A DNA stretch of 64,000 nucleotides from NCBI GenBank assembly GCA_964006375.1, contig OZ023266.1, positions 14,499,565-14,563,564 on the forward strand. The letters are read 5' to 3'. Position numbers and translations under genes: made by a program. The stretch is from Tillus elongatus (taxonomy: Eukaryota > Arthropoda > Insecta > Coleoptera > Cleridae). Positions 49,031 to 60,475 of the stretch are shown here, piece after piece. The notes beneath the pieces are model-generated. The model did not search any database. It had not been told where the DNA came from and worked only from the letters and a program-made list of their open reading frames with translations. How positions within the stretch are numbered: position 1 is the stretch's first letter; the number at the start of each line of letters is the position of its first letter.

Positions 49031-49158
49031 ATAAAAAAATTGAAATTGACCCCGCATATGGGTTCTAGGGGTCCTAGGTCGCGCTCATTTGCAACAATTT
49101 TTCAAAATTCAAAAGTCGAGATCTCCCCATTAGTGAATTTTTTCTACGAAAATTTACT
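48271..49158 (+). repeat. GCAGCAAGTGCG repeat copy with its TA array split by an insertion
   Basis: The left end CTGACCGCAGCAAGTGCGTT and left arm lead to TA at 48,619-48,681. The sequence 48,682-48,962 is foreign to the family. A second TA run (48,963-49,027) then leads into the normal right arm (TTGAAATTGACCCCGCATAT, GGGGTCCTAGGTCGCGCTC). AAAATGT flanks the whole at 48,264-48,270 and 49,159-49,165, a possible 7-bp target duplication. Confidence 0.78.
48682..48962. mobile_element. 281-bp insertion inside a TA array
   Basis: It is bounded on both sides by (TA)n and absent from every other copy of the surrounding repeat. It has no open frame and no obvious inverted ends. It begins ATAGTTTATTGTTATATAAA. 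Identity is unknown. Confidence 0.6.
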
Positions 49159-49165
49159 AAAATGT

Positions 49166-50650
49166 ATTATAGTCTTTGATTCTAGAATACTGTGGTCTCT
49201 GCCAGCGCAGTCGTAATGTTTGTAAATAATGCTATCACAACGTTTGTTAGACCGGCGTTCCATCCATTTGTCTTGAGCGGTATTTTTACCGCTCACTGCA
49301 GTGTTAAAAGCAATGGTATTTTCCTAACTATTTTAAACACATGGGTGGGGGACTGTATTGTATACCAATACAGCTCTATCGACTAAGTTGTTCGGAAATA
49401 ATAACGCACACCTAACCCGAATTCATTCCCAGTTGCTATTGACCTAGTCATATTCTCTGAATGAAGACGTGGTACCTACTTCATTCCAAGTCACTATTAA
49501 CCGACTATTTATGAAATCAAATAAGTAAATTAAATCGATTGTCATAAAATATGTAGTGTATTAAGACTAAGGGAAAAGAAATAAAACATATTTAACTGTG
49601 CACATTTTAATTATATTTTAGGGTGTGTGGCGCACACCTAGCTCACTAGGAGAAATCGCCACTGCATCATAGGCATGTGATGTATCTCAATATTTAACAT
49701 GAAAATTAAATCTAGTTTGATCTCTTCATCTCTAGAGCTTCCAAAAAGTTGCGTTTGTCATTACTAAAATGTAGTGGCTTAATGCGCGTATGACTTTTTG
49801 AACTTTGAGACATAAAAAAGCACATTCGTGATAACGACCACATTAAAAATCAGCTGTAGTGTCTGACGCTTGTGTAAAAAAAACATGCTGCGTATTTTCC
49901 GTTCCAACGAATAAATACATCGTGGAATCAGTAGCTTTTTGCCGTCTTTTAAGTGTTGTGACTTAAACTGTTAACGTCACTATTAACGTATGTTCCCAAT
50001 TTAGATCTTAACTTGCACTTGAAGTCTCCGAGGGACAGAGAAAATGCAAGAAACACGGAATATAAAAAAACCTCCGTTCTCTTGGTACGCGATGCTATCA
50101 ACAAATTGTTCATGTTGAGGGGTCCCGGTTAGTCGCTGCCGCGACCGAACTAGCGTTCTTCTAATAAATTGGTCGAAGAACGAAGATCAGATTGTCGTGT
50201 TTACAGTTTCACATACATTCATTAGCGTTGGCATCTGATATACTCACAGATATGGGGGTGATATTGAGTAACAAGTTTAGACCTCGCTAAATTGCTACGT
50301 TCTTATCCTAAACTGTTTATATCCACACAAGGAGCACGCTGATTCTTCTTAGCTTTTAAGGATTCCGGGAATTAACTGCGAAAAGGACTAACTTACGGGA
50401 GGTATCAGATGGGAGCGAGTAGTGTTGTTATCTAAAAGACTAACTAAACTGTCAGTTACCACAAATCGTGCGTTTTAAATTAGTTTTAACTTGTAGGAAT
50501 ATTTTTACCTATTTCACAGGGTTTATTACCAGGACAGGAGATTTGTCATCTAGGGAAATCAATTTCTCTTGGCAAATAGGACATACTAAATAGTTTTAGT
50601 ATGGGTTAGTGGTTATAGTAATGGCAATTAAGCAATTATGTAAAGCAAGG
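49166..50650. other. No recognised feature
   Basis: About 1.5 kb without a supportable gene or repeat. CACACCTAACCCG and GGTGTGTGGCGCACACC (49,622) are minor curiosities. The second is a short palindrome. Confidence 0.4.
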
Positions 50651-50659
50651 TAAAAGGTA

Positions 50660-51667
<1,008 letters not shown>

Positions 51668-51784
51668 AAAAGGTAAGATGCTTACTGGCAATTAGGCCTT
51701 TGCTGACCCTTTTTGGTCATCTAAACTAACCTACCCTCCACCCTGAGATCGATATCAACGACGACAGTGATTTGAAAAATCATC

Positions 51785-51872
51785 CGCCACCGGTGAGTCT
51801 CGAACCGTCGTCCCCCGAGTCCGTATTGGAAAGTCTGAATCGATTTTCCCGCACGGCCACTGAGGCGCTATG
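51785..51872 (-). repeat. tRNA-like SINE head, second type
   Basis: The minus strand reads CGCCTCAGTGGCCGTGCGGG (A-box side) and, 50 bases on, GACGGTTCGAGACTCACC (B-box side). The spacing suggests a tRNA with a long variable arm as source. Acceptor-stem pairing is not convincing, so it is a tRNA-derived repeat, not a gene. Confidence 0.5.
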
Positions 51873-51939
51873 TAAAGCAAAGTAGTGTACCACCCGGATG
51901 TTACTATTCTCAACGACACTGTGCTGCCTTTTAGCGATT

Positions 51940-52795
51940 TTTTTTAATTCGCCAATGAGGAGATCTGTGTGAAAATTTTGTGTTTTCTTTCTAAAAAAAA
52001 TTATATCCGGAAATAGCAAAGTAAGGTCAACCAAATTTGGTATTATAAACAGTGAAACCTGTACCAAAAGTTAGGTCTCCAGCTTTAAAAACAAAGAAGT
52101 TATGAGCAGTTAAAGAAACGAATTTTAGAGTTTTCCTCAAAACGTCAAACTCGGAACTTGAAACGTCAAAATTGGCAATGTAAAGTTGATGCTTTCGCTG
52201 TAGGTTTAGTGATGTTTATGGTTTAACGGTCTATAATTTTTAGCTAATTTTCGTAGAACAAGTTCGTTAATACATTTTTGGATTTTTTTTTATCGAAATA
52301 TGATGCGTTTGTAAGAAAAAAATCTGGACGCAGTAAGTACGTTTTGGTAGCGAATTTTCATTAAATCCTTCAAATTTCAATAACTCAATTTGCTGTTAAC
52401 GTAAGCTTTATTGAGTAGGAAACTAACATTTAAGTTTATTTTCGGAAAATTGTTGTATATTTTCAAACCATAAGTAATTTTGATAAAATATAGTACATTG
52501 TTTCTACTACATAGGCTATACTGGTAATCAGATTGATGCCGGCTCGCATTTGCTATTAAAAACATTTTTGTGGAAACTCACTTCCATAACACACTTGCTG
52601 CATCCAGACTTTTGAAAAATGTTTTTATATTTTCAAACAATCAAGTTATTTCGATGAAATATGGTACATTGTTTCTACTATATAGGCAACCAAGTTTGAT
52701 GCCTGCTTTCATCAAAGAGAGACATTTGCTATTAGAAACATTTTAAAGAAAATTCGCTACCATAACGCACTTTCTGCGTCCAGACTTTTACATCT
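51940..52795 (-). repeat. Rearranged GCAGCAAGTGCG family fragments
   Basis: A body piece (AATGAGGAGATCTGTG, ACCAAATTTGG, AACGTCAAAATTGGC) is joined to an inverted-end module: CTGGACGCAGTAAGTACGTT at 52,325 and AACACACTTGCTGCATCCAG ending at 52,607. A third end AACGCACTTTCTGCGTCCAG follows at about 52,763-52,782. The internal order is scrambled compared with 45.4-46.8 kb. Confidence 0.65.
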
Positions 52796-53235
52796 TTGGA
52801 ATATAAGTATTCAACAAAAATGAGACATCCGCAAAATACCTCCTGAAGATTTACTTCACTTCCGTCTTTATAATTTTTTTAAATTGCAACCAGCATTAAC
52901 AATTGTTGCATCAAGCAACTCAACTTGATATTTATGACACGACTGGATTTTACGACTAAATTATTAGAAACTCCGACTTTCTACATAGCGTCTGCACCCA
53001 TGATGAATATTTTTAGTTAGTCATCCAAGTGACAAAAATTTCGTGAGTTCCTAGAGACGCTCTCTCACATCGTGCCCATATAAACCGAATCATATAAAAG
53101 TTAAAAGAGTAAATACTCTAACTCAACCCGAGTATCGCCGTTTCCCGAAGAAAGTTCGATCAGCAAATGCCGGCTCACCATTGCCTTCCGATTGTACGCA
53201 ATAGAACATGGTGGTCACCCATCCAAATAGTAGCA
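52796..53235. other. No recognised feature
   Basis: Nothing supportable. Confidence 0.4.
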
Positions 53236-53261
53236 TTCTATGACGTTGCTTAACTTCGGCA

Positions 53262-53465
53262 ATCTAATAAATAGAATTTGGAGAACCCAATTCACCAAAA
53301 TACAAATTTCAGACCTGACGATCGTTTCGCTAACAAAGTTAGCGTTAGGCTCTGATGACGCCAACTTTGTTATCGAAACGATGGTCAGGTTTAAAAACTC
53401 TCTTGTGATAAATTGGATTCTCCAAATTGTACCTATCAGTGCTCATCACAAGTTCAAATCTTCAC
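53262..53465. repeat. Palindromic hammerhead-type repeat, rearranged
   Basis: Same family as 6.7 kb. Arms run from AATTTGGAGAACCCAATTCACC to GATTCTCCAAATTGT. The plus-strand motif (53,348-53,389) keeps CTGATGA, GAAA and a GGTC cleavage-side string, but stem II (CGCCAAC/GTTATCG) has two mismatches. The minus-strand motif keeps GCTAAC/GTTAGC, GAAA and ATCGTC but has lost CTGATGA by a deletion at the palindrome centre. The 78-codon frame is incidental. Confidence 0.7.
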
Positions 53466-53559
53466 TCATTTCGTAATTCACCAAGGTGTTTAACGCAGTG
53501 TAGCCATTGCCATGCTGGAAACGTATTGTGGGATCGATATTCCTAGCGAAAACTAGGAG

Positions 53560-53970
53560 TTTGTATCTAAATAATGCGCTAAAACCATCATTTATCCACA
53601 AATGGTAAAACTACAGAAAATCTAAACGCTAAACAAGAACAGCGCGTGAAAATGATGTTCCAGCACGATGGTTCTTCTCCTCATTATAGCATAAAAGACT
53701 GCGTTAGAGATGCAGATTATCACAATAGTTAGATTGGCGGTAGTGGTCCTATCGAGTTACTCACTAAACCTGCTGATTTAATAATTTTCTTGGTCCTAAC
53801 CAGTGGCCACTTAATTCTCCTGATATGACACCAGTTAGTTATTTCTTTAGGTGATACATTGGGTAAATTGTTATGTATAAAGGTCCGATGAACACAGAAA
53901 ATGTATTGTCATGATCACTGGCTAAAAATTCTGATTTAAATGCGCCAATGGTTGAAATCCGTGGCAAATA
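53560..53970 (+). pseudogene. Mariner-like transposase relic
   Basis: Joining frames by eye: MMFQHDGSSPHYSIKDCVRD (second catalytic Asp context, FQQDGAPPHY), IGGSGPIELL (usual IGRRGPIEWP), then NQWPLNSPDMTPVSYFF (usual RSPDLTPLDFFLWG). Multiple frame changes and stops make it dead. The N-terminal half and terminal repeats are not found. Confidence 0.75.
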
Positions 53971-54014
53971 ATCTAGATCTAGATAGACAGATAGGCTAGC
54001 TAAAACGTAAAAAA

Positions 54015-54200
54015 TGTTCGGGACACAGCAAGTACGTTATAGTAGCGAATTTTCATAAGAATTGTATACTATGATTATACTGCATATTAGTAAAGTTAAT
54101 ACTTTAAACTACAGACCTTGAAGATCGGTTTTAGAGGTCCTAGTACGCGCATATTTGAAGAACTCTTTCTAAAGTGTTACCATCGACATCTCTCTATTAT
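54015..54200 (+). repeat. GCAGCAAGTGCG family end fragment
   Basis: GGGACACAGCAAGTACGTTA, then GTAGCGAATTTTCATAAG, then a short right-arm piece (GAGGTCCTAGTACGCGC). A deleted copy. Confidence 0.6.
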
Positions 54201-54641
54201 CAAAAAAATTTTGCGTTTTAATTCCTTTTGAGAAAAATTCCCCAAACTCAATTTTCTACGAAGGTAAAGAACTAAATTTTGCTATATCTGTAGATAGTGT
54301 AAGTCTCTTTAAAAGAAACTTGTATTACAAATTTCATTAAAGTTATACAGAAGATTTCCAGAAGGAAACTCAATTCATATTTAGAAAAGTAAAGTATCTG
54401 CCAAATTATAAACGTAGCAGTTATTTTTCCTTATTAATCGACAGTATGATTTCGTTTTAGTCTACCTAATCAAACCGGTATTCTCAATAACAATTACAAC
54501 AATAAAAAAAAAGATTTCAGACTCAAAGGCGACAAACTTATTTAGGCGTTTTAAACAAAAATGAGATCTTGTTCAAAACGTATGAAATCTGTGCCCTATT
54601 GTTTCTCCAAATGTGAAAATAAAACATAAAAAATATACATG

Positions 54642-54722
54642 CATCCTGCTGGACTCGATCGCGTCACTTTCTACGTGGGATGGGAGCATGATAACCGCTA
54701 CGCTATCTGGGCAGCCGTCAAG
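54642..54722 (-). repeat. tRNA-like SINE head, third type
   Basis: Minus strand: GACGGCTGCCCAGATAGCGT, AGCGGTTATCATGC, GCGATCGAGTCCAGC. A-box and B-box spacing is tRNA-like, but the ends do not pair as an acceptor stem. It is followed by an AT-rich tail. Probably a SINE, not a functional tRNA. Confidence 0.45.
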
Positions 54723-56300
54723 AAAGGTTTTACTTGCGTGATACTGTAGATCGGCTCCATGCCCGGAATATTATATTTAAAGTATACATAATTAATTAAT
54801 TACAGAAAATTAGGTAGTAGACATTGAAACCAATCCCACGGTTGTTTCGGTCTTATATGACGTCTTATGTTTAAGTTTCAAGATAAAAGAAACTATTTTA
54901 GAATCATTTTTATAAAGACTGGGCTTAATTTTGTTTAAATTTCTCATACATTATTATGCGACAGCATAATATATCTATGCTGCGCTAAAACTGCGTTTGA
55001 GGCCGCTAATAAAGCTACAAATATAGTGTATTTTAATAATTGATTAAATAACAATCACTTGGCGACTTTTTAATTTTATGTCGTCTGTAATTTTCCATAA
55101 CTGCGGCCGAGATTTCACGATTGTGAATTCGGGTATCACGTTTCCCGCTGGTATGTATTTGGTTTGGTTACCGTTGCTGTATGGTTTAGGCCTGTTGTAT
55201 GAATTAATCTACGCGTGGCAATTAACTACTCTGTCTGTCAGGCATTCGACTTTCACCACTAAGTCGTTTCAACGCATGTCTTTGGGATTTGATTTTTAAT
55301 TTGGAAAAAACTCTAAATATTGTGGACCAAGTTACTTAAAATTCACAACATATGTTTATTTGCACTATTTCTAGCCACATGTGAAGTCTCATTCCAGCTA
55401 CTCTGATATTTACGAAAATATAGCGTTTTCAAAAAGTTTTCCTCAATTTTCCACCGGAAAAACTTGAGCTTAAAGGCTGATTGACGAACTAGACCTCGGT
55501 TTTTGCCCAAACAAGATTTTTGCCAAGTTTGATTGAAATCAGTTTAGTATTTTTTGAGTTATCGCTCAGATACATCTCATCTGAAGATATTTTTTCAAAA
55601 CCTTTTCATCGTGACCTCTCTTTTGATGAATTTTTCTTAAAGAAAATTCGCTAAAACATAAATAAGTAAATAAATAAATACGTTGTTTTGATGTCGGTTC
55701 AAAAGAAGACACCTGCCAATTTTAATCAAAACCTGTCGATTATTTTTCAAGTAATTACACCGGTAACTACGAATTTACTCTTACAATGATGTGTTCAACA
55801 GAGAGATTTTCTGAATTTCATGTGCCTTGACGGCAATCCCTAGAATGTCACTGTTAACATTATTCAGCTCCGTACACGCATGAAATGTCTTCTCAAACAA
55901 TGCACAAGGCCCCTTTCCTTCTATATATCTCTTCTGCTGTAGCCCTCTACGATGCAAAATGTGGTGGCAGATCGCAGCTCTGGTTGGTGCAGCTATTGGT
56001 ATCCTGATTTATGCCCCATTGTCTTTATTTGAGCGCTTATTTCTCCTATAAGGTATAAATTATCTGGCCGTATCTCACGCCCAGTTACGTATTTATGCTC
56101 TGCGGTCGGTATCTAATGCCCTGTGCTTGTGTATGCAAGTGCGCAAAGCTCGCCTTATCAACCGGGTATGCACATCTGTCACTGAAGCACACCTGTAAAG
56201 TATTGCAGTATCAAGTAGCCGCAGTTAATTCCTGGAAATATCTATATAGGGTGATCGACTATACTCCAAACTGTTCAAAAAATTAGTTGGGATAATGTTT
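54723..56300. other. Mostly unrecognised; one repeat-family fragment
   Basis: 55,370-55,660 is a diverged GCAGCAAGTGCG copy (TTTTTTGAGTTATCGCTCAG, CTTAAAGAAAATTCGCTAAA) without TA. The open frames at 55,078-55,299 and 56,095-56,286 have no motif I recognise and no gene context. Confidence 0.4.
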
Positions 56301-56302
56301 TT

Positions 56303-57384
56303 TAATGTCGGTCTATTTCCGCGACTATAGCCAATCACCGACGCCAGGGAGCAGTTTCACCTTACTATCCTGGAAATTCTGCTGAACCCCTGCTTTTATG
56401 TAACGAGGGTAAGTATCGTTGCGCCCAAATTCGTCAAATACGCCACCTCCTCAACTTGCTCAAATACAATGCCACACCCTTGGTTGATCACTAAGGGAGT
56501 TTTGGACGTGCCGCCACCTAGTTGCGGAACCAAGTAGTATGTTGTCACGCCAGCTACAAATAACACAAAGTGTTAAAAAATAGAGACTGTATACAACTAA
56601 CTAACAATTTAGAAAATTGTCAGCCCTGGCCCATTTCTACCCCAATATAGGGACAAAGTATGTAAGGCTAGATGCATTATCGCAACAATTAGAACCGTAG
56701 ACCGGTTTCGCTCTCATTAGAGCTCTTCAGTACGGCATACTAATTGTAGCAAAAATGCACCAAAAGTAATACGGCTATAGTATAGCCAGTATTTCAACAC
56801 TAAGTGAGTGGTGGACGTGCCGCCACCTAGTTGCGGAACCAAGTAGTATGTTGAAAGGCTGGCTATACTATAGCCGTATTACTTTTGGTGCATTTTTGCT
56901 ACAATTAGTATGCCGTACTGAAGAGCTCTAATGAGAGCGAAACCGGTATACGGTTCTAATTGTGGTGAGAATGCATCTAGCCTTACATACTTTGTCCTTA
57001 GATAGAATGGACCAGGGCTAACAATTTACTAAAATTGTTAGTTGGTTGTATACAGTCTCTATTTTTTAACACTTTGTGTTATTTGGAGCTGGCGTGACAA
57101 CATACTACTTGGTTCCGCAACTAGGTGGCGGCACGTCCACCACTCACTTAGTGTTGAAAGGCTGCCTATACTATAGCCTTATTACTTTTGGTGCATTTTT
57201 GCTACAATTAGTATGCCGTACTGAAGAGCTCTAATGAGAGCGAAACCGGTATACGGTTCTAATTGTTGCGAGAATGCATCTAGCCTTACACCTTGGTTGA
57301 TGTTAATTTTACACACTGGGATCAAACCCGGTACCCTTCAGTTCAGATGCACACGTTCTTACCACTGAACTACCGAGGCTCTGG
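56303..57384 (-). mobile_element. SINE split by a fold-back element
   Basis: The body in reverse at 56,303-56,488 (GTCTATTTCCGCGACTATAG, CTATCCTGGAAATTCTGC, CAAATACAATGCCACAC) and the head at 57,303-57,384 (GGGATCAAACCCGG as B-box side, ACTGAACTACCGAGGCTC as A-box side) are the two parts of the 13.2 kb SINE. The inserted segment is described next. Confidence 0.88.
56489..57287. mobile_element. Complex fold-back element with 14-15 bp target duplication
   Basis: ACACCCTTGGTTGAT (56,474-56,488) and ACACCTTGGTTGAT (about 57,288-57,301) flank it, differing by one base. Inside is a unit of about 310 bp (starting CACTAAGGGAG, containing GACGTGCCGCCACCTAGTTG, AGGCTAGATGCATT, GAGCTCTTCAGTACGGC, GGCTATAGTATAGCC). 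It occurs once forward (56,489-56,797), as a short forward head (56,798-56,853), once fully inverted (56,854-57,153) and once partly inverted (57,154-57,287). Forward and inverted arms are over 90% alike by eye. No coding sequence. A decayed relative is at 11.5 kb. Confidence 0.88.
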
Positions 57385-57875
57385 AATAATATTGCAACGT
57401 AAAAAAACGCTGACTATGGTCAATGACCATTAATGTGTCAAAATAGCTGTTAATTGACGTTGTGAATTACCACAAATATGTTTTTTGGTAATAATATTAT
57501 TAAATAAGTTAGTTTTATAGCAGTATGCCATCTTGAAGTAAAATTGTTGTGCGCTGCTTATTATTATAGTTCTGGACACAAAATTATGAAATGTGTATAT
57601 AGTAGTACACACGTAGGTATATTAGTTTGAATAAAAAGTACAATACCAAACATTTAATTGGTTGGTTGAGCATTCTTTAGAAAAAATCCACTTGAATACG
57701 GAAAACAGAATTAACTAAAAAAATCTTAAAATCGTTTGTATCATGAGGATGTGTTGTCAGAATGTTTAGTTTTTTTAGAATATTTGCAATAAAAGGTCAA
57801 GCGCAGTAACACCTGGTGAATAAGCAAACAATAATTTTGTACCGCACTACATCTTTAAAGATATATTTTTATAAG

Positions 57876-57876
<1 letters not shown>
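57385..57876. other. No recognised feature
   Basis: AT-rich, nothing supportable. Confidence 0.4.

Positions 57877-57957
<81 letters not shown>
57877..57957. repeat. (TA)n microsatellite
   Basis: About 80 bp of TA, left border of the inverted-repeat element that follows. Confidence 0.98.
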
Positions 57958-57960
<3 letters not shown>

Positions 57961-58077
57961 TGAAGGGAGGAGTAACAGTCGTTACACGTTAGCGTGCTAA
58001 AATTTGTATACTTTTTTAGGGCAATTACGACCAAAAAAACGAGGGCTATATTTTAAAGAAAGTCACTCTGTACTAAA

Positions 58078-58115
58078 ATTCGATATATTTCGCTCGGCTT
58101 CCCAGGAGTACTAAA
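58078..58115 (-). other. Deleted hammerhead-like motif in the left arm
   Basis: This is the mirror of 58,611-58,652. The minus strand retains CCGAGC, GAAA and ATATATC, but CTGAAGA and half of stem II are deleted, so it cannot fold as a hammerhead. Confidence 0.5.
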
Positions 58116-58610
58116 AATGAATACAAATCAGCACAACATCTAGATTATGCATTAAAAAACACTTACAGCACTGTAACTAATTACAACAGCAAGGCCAAAT
58201 AACTTAGAATAAGAAAACATGTTACATATTTCATCAATAGGGTAACAATAGTCTATGATCAGTGATGGTCTCATGGTTTTGCAGCTGTCAATTATATCTA
58301 TGGTCGACATTCTAACGTGAAAAAATGGGGTTAGATTACCATTTTGTTACACGCGAATTTTTCAAAGCTTTTTTAGTTTTTTAACATTAATGACACTTTT
58401 TTATACTTTTTCATGACTAGCTTTGAATGTTTTGAAAGTGGAAATGTTTGCGTGAAGTTACATGTAATGTAAAGATGTTTTTTGCCTGTCTTTGCGGCAG
58501 ATTTTCCCTGTTTTTGATGATTTTGCCTTGCTTTTGTAATTAGTTACAGTGCTGTAACTGTTTTTTAATGCATAATCTAGATGTTGTGCTGATTTTTATT
58601 CATTTTTAGT

Positions 58611-58652
58611 ACTCCTGAAGATGCTCGGGACTCCGAGCGAAATATATCGAGT
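58611..58652 (+). ncRNA. Hammerhead-ribozyme-like motif, second subtype
   Basis: ACTC (stem I), CTGAAGA, one unpaired T, perfect stem II GCTCGG/CCGAGC with a GACT loop, GAAA, a minimal stem III formed by ATATAT, cleavage-type TC, then GAGT pairing with ACTC. The stems differ completely in sequence from the 6.7 kb motif while all core positions are the same, which is covariation-like support. Activity is inferred only. Confidence 0.68.
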
Positions 58653-58717
58653 TTTAGTACAGAGTGAGTTTCTTTAAAATATAGCCCTCGTTTTTTTGGT
58701 CGTAATTGCCCTTAAAA

Positions 58718-58718
<1 letters not shown>

Positions 58719-58811
<93 letters not shown>
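58719..58811. repeat. (TA)n microsatellite
   Basis: About 92 bp of TA with one TG interruption near 58,779. Confidence 0.98.
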
Positions 58812-59160
58812 TAAGTGAAGATTGGAACTTGTGATCAGCACTGACAGGCACACTCGGAGAACCCAAATCACCACAACACATTTTAAAAAACCTGCCGATC
58901 ATTTCACTAACCAAGTTAGCGTCATCAGAAGATGAATAATTCTAAAGATCTTATCCAAAACTCTATTTATATTCTTCTGCATGTGGTCGGTCACTACTAA
59001 GTGAAGATTGGAACCTGTGATGAGCACTGATAAGCACACCTGGAGAACCCAAATCACCACAACACATTTAAAAAAAAAGACATTTTAAAAGATCAAACGA
59101 TCGTTACGTATTTTAAAATGTGTTGTTGTGATTTGGGGTCTCACAGTGTGCTTGTCGGTC
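58812..59160 (-). repeat. PLE-type terminal repeat with degraded hammerhead motif, partly duplicated
   Basis: CTAAGTGAAGATTGGAACTT, GTGATCAGCACTGACAGGC and GAGAACCCAAATCACCACAA match the arms of the 6.7 kb palindrome family. CTAAGTGAAGATTGGAACCT recurs at 58,997, so the arm is duplicated. The second copy ends in a decayed palindrome (CAAACGATCGTTACG, 59,094). It lies downstream of the GIY-YIG coding fragment on the same strand, where a PLE 3' repeat would be expected. Confidence 0.65.
58891..58931 (-). ncRNA. Hammerhead-like motif, cleavage side mutated
   Basis: Minus strand: CTGATGA, GCTAAC/GTTAGT stem II, GAAA, then TGATCGGC where related copies have CGATCGTC. The U of the UH cleavage dinucleotide is replaced by G, so self-cleavage is not expected. 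The motif is on the same strand as the GIY-YIG fragment. Confidence 0.55.
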
Positions 59161-59330
59161 ACTAACGATTTAAGGTGGTACAACGACATCAAAATTAACA
59201 TATTTCGTTTGGCTCTTACTATCTGTCGGACGTGCTTCTGCTGGTATCTATTTTGTAAAGTAATCTATCAGGAGACTACCCATAGGCGGCGTAGCGATAT
59301 TCGTACACTCTTTATTATTACTATATTTAG

Positions 59331-59331
<1 letters not shown>

Positions 59332-59397
<66 letters not shown>
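59332..59397. repeat. (TA)n microsatellite at the end of a PLE reading frame
   Basis: About 64 bp of TA. On the minus strand the GIY-YIG frame runs directly into it (residues ESIYIYIY). Confidence 0.97.
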
Positions 59398-59398
<1 letters not shown>

Positions 59399-59865
59399 TT
59401 TCAAAAGCGTTTAGCTGTTCTGGGTTTCTAACATTTTTTATCAATTTTAGATTCTCTTCATTAACGTGGGGATTGTTATCCCAGATATGTCGGACGACGG
59501 AAGATCTATCTATAGTACCGTATCTTAATTGTGCTGAATGTTCCTTGAATATAATTCCAATAGATCTTTTTGATTGTCCGACGTATTTAAGATCAGAATC
59601 TTTACCAGTTATTTCATAAATTCCCGACACTTTCGCCGTACTATTCTAGTCTTCTGGGTTATCTTGCAAGTTTTTTACGGTATTTTTTTAAAATCTAAAA
59701 TGTTTGTTGCAAATTGGCTATTTTGTAAATGCTATCTACACCCCTCGTGATTCGAGGTTCAAATGGTAAGCAAACAAAGTTTTTTTCGGCTTTCTCTCTT
59801 CTAAAAGTCGTTGATTCCGCTAACATGTCCTTTGTTTTCTGTAATTAATTTTTCCACTAGGCAAG
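59398..59865 (-). pseudogene. Penelope-like element: GIY-YIG endonuclease with end of reverse transcriptase
   Basis: In the minus-strand frame starting at 59,630: SGIYEITGKDSDLKYVGQSK carries the GIY and YVG (YIG-type) motifs, followed by RSIGIIFKEHSAQLRYG with the usual conserved Arg and Glu-His, then VVRHIWDNNPHV. This is the GIY-YIG nuclease of endonuclease-bearing Penelope-like retroelements. Upstream (59,860-59,640), across frameshifts, EKNFVCLPFEPRITRGVDSI resembles the linker after the PLE reverse transcriptase. The RT core is missing. The fragment lies between two TA arrays and has stops, so it is inactive. The residues after the nuclease are simply (TA)n translation. Confidence 0.85.

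Positions 59866-59867
<2 letters not shown>

Positions 59868-59945
<78 letters not shown>
59868..59945. repeat. (TA)n microsatellite
   Basis: About 75 bp of TA forming the right border of the PLE fragment. Confidence 0.98.
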
Positions 59946-59948
<3 letters not shown>

Positions 59949-60475
59949 AAGTTTCTATGCGGTTTTATTTAAGGCTATGTGTCAACTGACATTAATAACA
60001 AATAGTTCATTATAATACAATAAGGTGTACACGCGAATTAAGATTAGACCCTTTTCTAATATAATGAAGTGATCACGTTTTTTAGAGGTGCTTCTTCGTG
60101 TTGTGTGTTTCTCCTTTTTGTTGGTGTCTCCAAGCTTGGATGTAATGTAACAGGTTGATGTGTATTGTCTCTTTATGCAGCTGGAAGCTTTACTTTAGTT
60201 CAGGTATTGGGAAGACACTTGATAGGTTGTAGCTAGATTATGCCATAGTTGTTGTTTTTGTGGGCTGAAGAATGGTCAATTTCACACGAAATAGAGCATG
60301 TGATTTCAAAGAACTTGCTTTTCTTATTACTCAAACTATACCATTGTCGATTGCCCTTAATTGACATTCTGAGTTATTTGAATCTAACAAGTACGACCGT
60401 TACTTCCTCCTAAGTCTGTATATAGTATTTGGACTTGACAATTTTAATTAATTGTGATATAAAGGTTTTTATGCA
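59946..60475. other. Probable PLE-derived non-coding sequence
   Basis: The end ACGACCGTTACTTCCTCC then CTGTATATAG (60,391-60,426) matches the TA-adjacent end sequences at 22.4 and 57.96 kb. No coding motif is visible. Confidence 0.4.

Larger units (their letters stand above)
57958..58718. mobile_element. Inverted-repeat element between two TA arrays, with hammerhead-like motif
   Basis: Arms of about 180 bp (58,019-58,195 and 58,525-58,714) contain GGGCAATTACGACCAAAAAA, CGAGGGCTATATTTTAAAG and GCACAACATCTAGATTATGC and their reverse complements, around about 330 bp of unrelated middle sequence. The left border GATTGAAGGGAGGAGTAACA followed by GTCGTTACACG is the reverse of the end sequence next to TA at 22.4 kb. 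TA arrays lie directly on both sides. I infer a Penelope-related non-coding element. Confidence 0.7.

Noticed and set aside
55078..55299. 73-codon frame with hydrophobic stretch as a small membrane protein
   Set aside because: No homologue recognised, no context. The length is within what chance allows in this much sequence.
60262..60305. CTGAAGA...GAAATAGAGC as another hammerhead
   Set aside because: The two core strings are present in likely PLE sequence, but no stem II pairs between them and stem I is absent.
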